In this document: positions 57,944 to 64,000 of the stretch, in pieces
Layout of the letters: every line of letters begins with the position of its first letter
Numbering within the stretch: the first letter of the stretch is position 1
Assembly (NCBI RefSeq): GCF_024494685.1
Contig: NZ_JANHDM010000008.1
Location: forward strand, 62,001-126,000
DNA length: 64,000 nt
Direction of reading: 5' to 3'
Source of the DNA: Halorubrum rubrum
Lineage (GTDB): Archaea; Halobacteriota; Halobacteria; Halobacteriales; Haloferacaceae
Made by a program: the position numbers and the translations under genes
Notes under the pieces: generated by a model
What the model saw: only the letters and a program-made list of their open reading frames with translations
What the model was told of the DNA's origin: nothing
Databases searched by the model: none

Positions 57944-58804
57944 TCACACTCGCCGGTCGTCGACGACCGCCCGCGCGACCCGCACCGCGTTCGCGAGCCC
58001 CGTCTCGAGTCCCGCTTCGGTGAGCGACGCCTCGAACGACTCGCGCGATGACTCGCCCGGCGCCGGCCTGTCGTGGTTCGAGATCCCGCGGACGCTGAGG
58101 TAGCGATCCGCGAGCCCGAACCGGCGGAGCGCCGCGACCGTCCCGGCGTCCTCCATCTCGGTCGCGCGGTACGGCCCCCGGTCGAGCGCCTCGAGGAATC
58201 CGGACACGTGCTCGGCGACGGTCCGACCGTGCCACAGCTCGTCGGCACAGACGTTGGTCCCGACGGTCACGGTCGGTTCCGACTCTTCCCCGATGCTCTC
58301 GAGGGCGACGCCGGCGGCCAGGTCGGCCGCGTCCGAGACGAGGCCGGGATCGAGATCGAAGACGCCCTGGCCCTCCGTGTAGGGGTCGGGCGCGATCGGT
58401 ACGTCTCCGCCGTCGCTCCCGTCGTCCTCGCAGTCCCCGTCGTCGGGGTCGAACCGACACTTGTCGTCCCAGTCGACGATCTCGTCGGCGATCACCACCG
58501 ACCCGATCGGGAGGTCGGGCGGCGCTCCGGCGATCCCGACCGAGAGGACGAGCGCGTCGGAGAGATCGACCGCGTCGCCGGCACGGAGCGCGGCGGTCGT
58601 CGTCGCCGCCGCGGCCTTGCCGATCCCCGTGGGAACGACGCCGAGCCCGTCCGCGTCGTGATACAGCGGCGCGAGCGTCCCCGGCACGTCGACCCGCTCC
58701 GAGAGGTCATAGGCGTCGTGCCACGGTTCGGTCTCGCCCGCGGCGGGAAGCGGGTCGAGCTCCTCGAACGCCGGCAACACGAGCGCGTCCAGCGCGACTG
58801 GCAT
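57944..58804 (-). CDS. nucleoside phosphorylase/NUP-family protein
   Basis: This 286-residue protein resembles the purine nucleoside permease (NUP) branch of the phosphorylase superfamily: LGVVPTGIGKAAAATTTAALRA, LVLSVGIAGAPPDLPIGSVVIADEIVDWD, TVGTNVCADELWHGRTVAEHVSGF, ATEMEDAGTVAALRRFG and VRGISNHDRP. Despite the name, an enzyme acting on nucleosides is more likely than transport, since there are no membrane segments. ATG 58804 starts nine bases before the antiporter gene end on the same strand. Confidence 0.82.
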   Translation of the reverse strand: MPVALDALVLPAFEELDPLPAAGETEPWHDAYDLSERVDVPGTLAPLYHDADGLGVVPTGIGKAAAATTTAALRAGDAVDLSDALVLSVGIAGAPPDLPIGSVVIADEIVDWDDKCRFDPDDGDCEDDGSDGGDVPIAPDPYTEGQGVFDLDPGLVSDAADLAAGVALESIGEESEPTVTVGTNVCADELWHGRTVAEHVSGFLEALDRGPYRATEMEDAGTVAALRRFGLADRYLSVRGISNHDRPAPGESSRESFEASLTEAGLETGLANAVRVARAVVDDRRV

Positions 58805-58812
58805 CGATCCGT

Positions 58813-60591
58813 TCACCCCAGGAGCAGCGCGAACAGAGCGACGGCCGCCGTGAGCGTCAACAACAGCACGCTCCGACCGATCCCGGCCCGGATCTCGGCG
58901 TCGACGCCGGCGTTCGCGAGCAGCTGCCGCGGGTTCATCGCGACCCACTTCGCGCCCCCGACGACCCGCATCGTCGCCCGATCGACCGCGGCCCACGCCT
59001 CGGTGACGCCCCACACCGACCAGCGCCCGGCGTAGAAGGCGGCCGGGAACAGGATCGCGTCGACGTCGCGCATGTGGTGTGCGAGCCAGCCGAGCGGCCG
59101 CTTCAGCGCGAAGAAGCCGACGAAGCCGGCGACCAGCAGCGCGGCGCTCTCGGTTAGGTGGCTCCGGCTGTACGGTTTGAAGTAGACCTCCTCGCTGAGG
59201 ATGAGGTCAGTGAAGGGCATCAGCTCGATCAGCTGGGCGTAGAAGACGCCGAAGAAGACGCACGCCCCCGCGGCCAGCGCCATCCCCGCGGTCTGGAACG
59301 CGGTGGCGTCGTCCGGCGACAGCGTCGCCGACCCGTGGAAGAAGACGTAGTAGCCGAGCTTGATGAACGACATGAACGTCCCCACGCCGCCGAGGACGAG
59401 TAGCCACCAGAGCAGTCCGGCGTCCAGAAGCAGCGTGTAGTCGTGGATCTCGTGGGCGGAGTCGAGCACCATCCCCTTCGAGATGAACCCGTTGAAGCCG
59501 GGCACGGCCGTAATGGAGGCCGCGCCGACGACGTAGACGAGGAAGGTGACCGGCATCACCCGCCAGAGACCCCCCATCTCGCGGATGTCCTCCACGCCGG
59601 TCCGGTAGACCACGACGCCGACCGCCATGAACAGCAGGCTCTTGTAGAGGACGTTGTTGAAGAGGTGCGCGAAGCCGCCGACCACCGCGAACTCGCCGAC
59701 GGCGGTCGCGAGCCCGAACCCGGCGAGCATGTAGCCGAGCTGCGCCTGGATGTGGTACGACAGCAGGCGTCTCGGGTCGTACTGGAGCAGCGCGAAGAAG
59801 GCCCCGTACACCGCCATGAACCCGCCGAGGTACGCGAGCCACATGCCGCCCTCGGGGAACGCGCGGTACATCACGTACGCCGCGGTCTTCGTCGTGAACA
59901 CCGAGAGGAACACCGACGCCGCGACGTGCGGGCGCGGGTAGGTGTCCGGCAGCCAGGAGTGGAGGAAGATGAACCCGCAGTTGATCCCGATCCCGATCGC
60001 GGCCAGCACGGTCGCGGCCGGATGGATCCCGGCGGTCGCCGAGAAGAGGACCGTCCCGGCGTTCGCGAAGTGGACGACGACGGCCGCGAGCAGGATCGTC
60101 CCGCCGGTGGCGTGAAACAGCGCGTACCGGTAGCCGGCCCGCACCGCCGCGCCGCCGTGCTGCCAGACGAGAAGCGTCGAGGTGACGGCCATCAGCTCCC
60201 AGAAGAAGACCAGGGTGAGCCAGTCGCCGGCGTAGATCGTCCCCACCGTGGTGGCGACGTAGATCAGCGCGAGCGACGTGACCCACCGCGGCGCGTCGCT
60301 GCCGTACGCGTACAGCACCGCCGCCGTCGCGAGGAAGCCGACGACGACGCCCATCAGAAGCGAGAACGGATCGACGTTGAAGAAGACCACGTCGAACCCG
60401 AGGAACGTCGTCGCGAGGTGCGCGCCCGTCCCGCCGTCGCCGAGCAGGACCGCCTGCGCGAAGACGAACGCGGTCGCTACCGCACCCAGCGCGTGTCCGG
60501 GCGCGCGCGGAAGCGCGAGCACGAGCAGCGACGCGACGGCGACGACGAGGTACGGCGGGATCGCGGTCAGCGCCGCGGTCGCGCCCGTCAT
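58813..60591 (-). CDS. Mrp-type Na+/H+ antiporter subunit D-like protein
   Basis: This 592-residue protein has about 14-16 membrane helices and the NuoL/MrpA/D core: LALIYVATTVGTIYAGDWLTLVFFWELMAVTST with the conserved Glu, YALFHATGGTILLAAV, HSWLPDTYPRPHVAASVFLSVFTTKTAAYVMYR with the channel Lys, and HLFNNVLYKSLLFMAVG with another Lys. It probably moves Na+ or H+ across the membrane. Its start overlaps the end of the preceding antiporter gene by four bases. It carries an extra C-terminal region (RATMRVVGGAKWVAMNPRQL). Confidence 0.88.
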   Translation of the reverse strand: MTGATAALTAIPPYLVVAVASLLVLALPRAPGHALGAVATAFVFAQAVLLGDGGTGAHLATTFLGFDVVFFNVDPFSLLMGVVVGFLATAAVLYAYGSDAPRWVTSLALIYVATTVGTIYAGDWLTLVFFWELMAVTSTLLVWQHGGAAVRAGYRYALFHATGGTILLAAVVVHFANAGTVLFSATAGIHPAATVLAAIGIGINCGFIFLHSWLPDTYPRPHVAASVFLSVFTTKTAAYVMYRAFPEGGMWLAYLGGFMAVYGAFFALLQYDPRRLLSYHIQAQLGYMLAGFGLATAVGEFAVVGGFAHLFNNVLYKSLLFMAVGVVVYRTGVEDIREMGGLWRVMPVTFLVYVVGAASITAVPGFNGFISKGMVLDSAHEIHDYTLLLDAGLLWWLLVLGGVGTFMSFIKLGYYVFFHGSATLSPDDATAFQTAGMALAAGACVFFGVFYAQLIELMPFTDLILSEEVYFKPYSRSHLTESAALLVAGFVGFFALKRPLGWLAHHMRDVDAILFPAAFYAGRWSVWGVTEAWAAVDRATMRVVGGAKWVAMNPRQLLANAGVDAEIRAGIGRSVLLLTLTAAVALFALLLG

Positions 60592-62660
60592 GGCCGGGCC
60601 ACCTCCTCGGGGAGCCGCGTGTCGACGATGAGCTCGATCAGCTCCAGGAAGCCCATCTCGTAGGGGATCACGCCGAGCAGTACCGCGAGCGCCATCGCGG
60701 TCAGGATCGGCGCGAGCGTGAACCACGTGGACTCGCTCCCCCGGAGCGCGTCGATCCCGCGCAGGTGCTCCCAGCCGCCCGGCGGCGGGCCGCCGTGGTG
60801 GTCGTCGCGATCGGCCCCGTGGCCGTCGTGGTCGGAGTCACGGTCGACGGCCGCGGGATCGTCGCCGTCGGCCGCGTCGGCGGATGCGTCCGTCGTCTCC
60901 GTCGGATCCGCCGCCCCGCGCCCGACTCCGAACGGCACGTCGGCGTCGGAGGGACGCTGGTCGACCGCGTAGTCGCCGGTGTCGACCCGCTCTGCCGGCT
61001 CCGAGAAGTCGCGCTCGCTCGTGTTGAAATCGGGCCGGACGACGCCCTCCTCGTCGGTCGGCAGGTCGTCGAGTTCGGCGTCGGGGATGTCGGAGTCGTC
61101 CGGAACGCCGGCGTCGTCGGCCGCCGATCCCTCGCTCTCGTCGCCCTCGGCGCTCTCGACGACCTCGTCGACCGCGTCCTCCTCGGACGCGTCGTCACCT
61201 TCGCGTCCCCCGTCGGTCGCCGCCAGCGTCGACCGCGACTCGCCGCCCATCGCGAAGTCGACGAGCGGCTTCGCGTCGTGGGCCTCCTCGGCCTCGAAGA
61301 AGGCGGTGTAGATGACCGGCCAGAAGTACGCGACGTTGAGAACGCCGGAGAGCAGCAGCGCTCCGGCGAGATAGTAGGCGACCGGCGTGAACGTCGCACC
61401 CATCCGGACCCCGCCGATCAGCATGTAGTACTTGCTCACGAACCCGGCGAGAAGCGGGATCCCGGCCATGCCGAGCGAGGCGACGGTGAACGCCCCCATC
61501 GTCAGCGGCATCCGCTTCCCGATCCCCGCCATCTCCGAGATGTAGTCGGTGTGCGTCGAGACGTGGAGGTTCCCCGCACAGAAGAACAGGGTGAGCTTCA
61601 TGAACGCGTGCGCCGGGATGTGTAACAGCGCCCCCACGAGCCCGTACCAGCCGAACAGCCCGAGCCCGAGGACGATGTAGCTCAACTGACTCACCGTCGA
61701 GTAGGCGAGCCGCTGTTTCAGGTGGTCCTTCCGTAAGGCGATGAGCGAGGCGGCGGTCAGCGTGACCGCGCCGATCGTCGAGAGCACGAGCCCGGCCGTG
61801 AAGCCGAACGGTAACGAGAGGTCGAAGACGAGCTCCGGGCCGAACACGTCGAGGACGACCCGCGAGACGCCGAACGCGCCGGACTTGACGACCGCGACCG
61901 CGTGGAGCAGTCCGGAGACGGGCGTCGGCGCGACCATCGCCTCGGGGAGCCACTGGTGAAGCGGCATGATCCCCGCCTTCACGCCGAACCCGATCGCGAG
62001 GAGGAAGAAGGCGAGCATCGCCAGGCCGGGGTCGGCGCTCGCAAGCTCCTCGATGCCGCCGGCGGTGAACGCGACGGTCCCGGTCAGCCAGTACACCATG
62101 ACCGTGCCGGCGAGGACGAGCACGCCGCCGCCGAACATCGTGTACGCGAGGTACTTCCGGCCGGCCGAGCGCGCCTCCGGCGTCTCGTCGTGCGCGACGA
62201 GCGGGTACGTCGCGATCGACAACAGCTCGTAGAAGACGAAGATCGTCACGAGGTTGCCCGCGAACGCGATCCCCATCGTCGCCGACAGCGACACGGCGAA
62301 CGCGGCGAAGTAGCGCGTCTGGTTGGCCTCGTCGAGCCCGCGCATGTAGCCGATGCTATAAAACGAGGTGATTATCCAGAGGCCGGACGCGAGAAAGGCG
62401 AACAGCATCCCGAGCGCGTCCGCGCGCAACACGAGCGCGATGTCCGGGAGGAGCTCGACGATCGTCCACTCGAAGGCGGCTCCCTCGAGCACGCGCGGCA
62501 GCATCGAGGCGACGATCCCGAACTTCGCGACCGCCGCGAGGATCGTCCACCCCTCGCGGACGTTCGGCGAGCGGTACGACGCGACGACGAGCACGGCCGC
62601 GACGAGCGAGACGAGGACGGCGAACAGCGGACGTGGGTCCTGTACGATGGCTTCGGTCAT
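60588..62660 (-). CDS. Mrp antiporter D-like subunit with large acidic/His insertion
   Basis: This 690-residue protein has the same proton-channel core: FAFLASGLWIITSFYSIGYMRG, LVTIFVFYELLSIATYPLVAHDE with the key Glu, IMPLHQWLPEAMVAPTPVSGLLHAVAVVKSGAFGVSRV, and HAFMKLTLFFCAGN. Between the helix ending near residue 452 and the final helix (TWFTLAPILTAMALAVLLGVI, residue ~650) lies about 180 residues of Asp/Glu/Ser-rich sequence ending in HDGHGADRDDHHGG. Typical relatives lack it. Overlaps both neighbours by four bases. Confidence 0.88.
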   Translation of the reverse strand: MTEAIVQDPRPLFAVLVSLVAAVLVVASYRSPNVREGWTILAAVAKFGIVASMLPRVLEGAAFEWTIVELLPDIALVLRADALGMLFAFLASGLWIITSFYSIGYMRGLDEANQTRYFAAFAVSLSATMGIAFAGNLVTIFVFYELLSIATYPLVAHDETPEARSAGRKYLAYTMFGGGVLVLAGTVMVYWLTGTVAFTAGGIEELASADPGLAMLAFFLLAIGFGVKAGIMPLHQWLPEAMVAPTPVSGLLHAVAVVKSGAFGVSRVVLDVFGPELVFDLSLPFGFTAGLVLSTIGAVTLTAASLIALRKDHLKQRLAYSTVSQLSYIVLGLGLFGWYGLVGALLHIPAHAFMKLTLFFCAGNLHVSTHTDYISEMAGIGKRMPLTMGAFTVASLGMAGIPLLAGFVSKYYMLIGGVRMGATFTPVAYYLAGALLLSGVLNVAYFWPVIYTAFFEAEEAHDAKPLVDFAMGGESRSTLAATDGGREGDDASEEDAVDEVVESAEGDESEGSAADDAGVPDDSDIPDAELDDLPTDEEGVVRPDFNTSERDFSEPAERVDTGDYAVDQRPSDADVPFGVGRGAADPTETTDASADAADGDDPAAVDRDSDHDGHGADRDDHHGGPPPGGWEHLRGIDALRGSESTWFTLAPILTAMALAVLLGVIPYEMGFLELIELIVDTRLPEEVARP

Positions 62661-64000
62661 GCGAACACCTCCGAGAGGTACGGGTCGAGGAGCGTCTCGA
62701 ACCCGGCCCCCGCGAAGCCGAGTCCGACCGCGACGAGCGCGGCGACGACGAGGACGACGAGCGGCGCGGTCGGGACGGTTCCGGGAACCGTGGCGTCACC
62801 GCTGCCGCCGTCGGCGACCGCGGTGCCGGCGTCACGGTCCGACCCGTCGGCGTAGCCGGCGTGACCGGCGGCACCACCGTGTTCCGCGTCCTCGCGGTCG
62901 ACGCCGGCGAAGTAGAGCCGCTCAATCACGCGGGCGACGTACGCCAGCGTGAACAGCGTGCTGGCGAGGATCACGGCGGCGATGCCGACCCCGACGACAC
63001 CGCCCGTCGCGCCGGCGGAGCGGACCGCGCCGAGCGCGATGTACCACTTGCCGAGAAAGCCGATCGACGGGGGTATGCCGACGAGCGCGAGGCCGAGCAC
63101 GGCGAGCGCGCCCGACGCGAACGGGGCGTCGCGAGCGAGGCTCGCGAGGTCCTCGACGCGGCGCGCGCCGTAGCCCGCGGCCAGCAGCGCGAGCCCGCAG
63201 AAGAGCCCGAACTTCAACAGGCCGTGGCCGACGAGGTGGACGATCCCCCCCAGCAGCGCCGTCTCGTCGGCGATCCCGACGGCGGCGACGATCATCCCGA
63301 ACTGCGCGACCGAGGAGTACGCGAACATCCGTTTGAGGTCCGACTGCATGACCGCGAGCGCCGACCCCGCGAGGATCGAGACGCCGGCGACGAGGAGGAT
63401 CCCCGTCACGATGGCGTCGTTGGCGGCGAGGAAGTCGACGGTGAACACGGAGTAGCTCACCCGGATCAGCGCGTAGGCGCTGGCGGTCGACACCAGCGCG
63501 GCGACGAGCGTCGTCACGGCGTCCGGCGCGCGCTGGTAGGCGTCCGGCTGCCAGGTGTGGACCGGGAACAGCGCGATCTTCAGCGCGAAGCCGACCGCGA
63601 TGAAGGCGAATCCCGCCTGGACGAGCGGGTCGGTGTAGCTCGCCCGCTCGACGATCTGGACGCTCACGTCGGCCATGTTCAGCGTCCCCGTCGCGAGGAA
63701 GACGTAGCCGACGCCGACGAGGTACAGCGACGCGCCGACGGTCCCCACGACGAGGTACTTCAGCGAGGCGTACGCGCTCGCGCCCGACCGATCGGCGGCG
63801 ATGAGCGCGTACGTCGTCAACCCGACGATCTCGAGGAAGACGAACAGGTTGAACAGGTCGCCCGTGAGCGAGACGCCCGCCAGCCCGCCGGCGAGCAGGA
63901 GATAGGCGCTGTGGAAGGCGTTCCCGCGCGGACCGATCGCCCGAGAGAGGACGAGCGTGGCCGCCGAGACGAGCGAGACGAGGAGGAACACCGCCGCCGA
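62657..64000 (-). CDS. Mrp antiporter D-like subunit, cut by the right edge
   Basis: At least 445 residues are visible; the N-terminus lies beyond the window because the frame is still open at 64000. Features include LTGDLFNLFVFLEIVGLTTYALIA with the conserved Glu, LFPVHTWQPDAYQRAPDAVTTLVAALVSTASAYALIRV, QSDLKRMFAYSSVAQFG and HGLLKFGLFCGLALL. It is the first of three adjacent D-like subunits transcribed together on the minus strand; the other Mrp subunits are presumably to the right. Confidence 0.88.
   Translation of the reverse strand, partial: SAAVFLLVSLVSAATLVLSRAIGPRGNAFHSAYLLLAGGLAGVSLTGDLFNLFVFLEIVGLTTYALIAADRSGASAYASLKYLVVGTVGASLYLVGVGYVFLATGTLNMADVSVQIVERASYTDPLVQAGFAFIAVGFALKIALFPVHTWQPDAYQRAPDAVTTLVAALVSTASAYALIRVSYSVFTVDFLAANDAIVTGILLVAGVSILAGSALAVMQSDLKRMFAYSSVAQFGMIVAAVGIADETALLGGIVHLVGHGLLKFGLFCGLALLAAGYGARRVEDLASLARDAPFASGALAVLGLALVGIPPSIGFLGKWYIALGAVRSAGATGGVVGVGIAAVILASTLFTLAYVARVIERLYFAGVDREDAEHGGAAGHAGYADGSDRDAGTAVADGGSGDATVPGTVPTAPLVVLVVAALVAVGLGFAGAGFETLLDPYLSEVFA

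Noticed and set aside
1-64000. CRISPR array
   Set aside because: No series of evenly spaced identical repeats was seen; the short tandem repeats found have only two copies.

Overview
The window is a high-GC haloarchaeal chromosome segment, most like Halorubrum or a near relative; that genus call is inference. The supporting signs are very acidic proteins, a CetZ tubulin-like gene, a bacterioruberin (C50 carotenoid) operon, archaeosine, F420 and diphthamide enzymes, and many genes with a TATA box about 25-28 bases before the start codon, which means leaderless mRNAs. No rRNA, replication origin or CRISPR array was seen. One tRNA, tRNA-Arg(TCT), is present.

Layout. 1-16 kb: the tail of an acidic protein, a pterin/folate pair (mptE, folP), the first copy of a structured repeat, trmJ, azlCD, a tungsten-type aldehyde oxidoreductase, VanZ-like and MFS membrane proteins, archaeosine RaSEA, hflX and a response regulator. 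16-24 kb: flap endonuclease, an NDUFA9-like protein, cetZ1, the F420 genes cofC and cofG, an MscS channel and thiE. 24-29 kb: a short-chain dehydrogenase divergent from the bacterioruberin trio crtD-lyeJ-cruF, then a diadenylate-cyclase-like gene behind a 17-codon upstream ORF, and uspA. 29.6-32.4 kb: a divergent HxlR-regulated redox operon of lower GC. 32.8-38.4 kb: a metallo-beta-lactamase-fold protein, tenA, moaA, the second copy of the structured repeat, an atypical SDR, a Tat lipoprotein and a DUF1648 protein. About 38.65-42.48 kb: an AT-rich acquired island with an HTH/membrane pair, an unfamiliar two-gene module and an IS6-family element. It ends beside tRNA-Arg, with a T-arm-like sequence at its edge. 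42.8-58.8 kb: housekeeping and metabolic genes (UPF0200/UPF0201, nth, YlbF, ParA-like and RAD55-like ATPases, FKBP, CYTH, MaoC/citrate-lyase-like/glutamate dehydrogenase, dph6, glutaredoxin, glucose dehydrogenase with its regulator gfcR). 58.8-64 kb: three consecutive Mrp-type antiporter D-like subunits, the last running off the window.

The most interesting signal is a roughly 250-base element in two intergenic copies, 3045-3304 and 35540-35791, in the same orientation. Stem sequences differ between copies but keep pairing through compensatory changes, while the single-stranded segments are nearly identical. The hairpins carry GA/GA internal loops, and the long stem has a GGG/GGG internal loop. 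This looks like an undescribed structured RNA or structured mobile repeat. Secondary leads are the T-arm-mimic inverted repeat next to tRNA-Arg, the unknown two-gene module in the island, the upstream ORF in front of the DisA-like gene, and several well-placed operator dyads (HxlR, GfcR, tandem 19-bp dyads at 54.4 kb, direct repeats at 17.0 kb).
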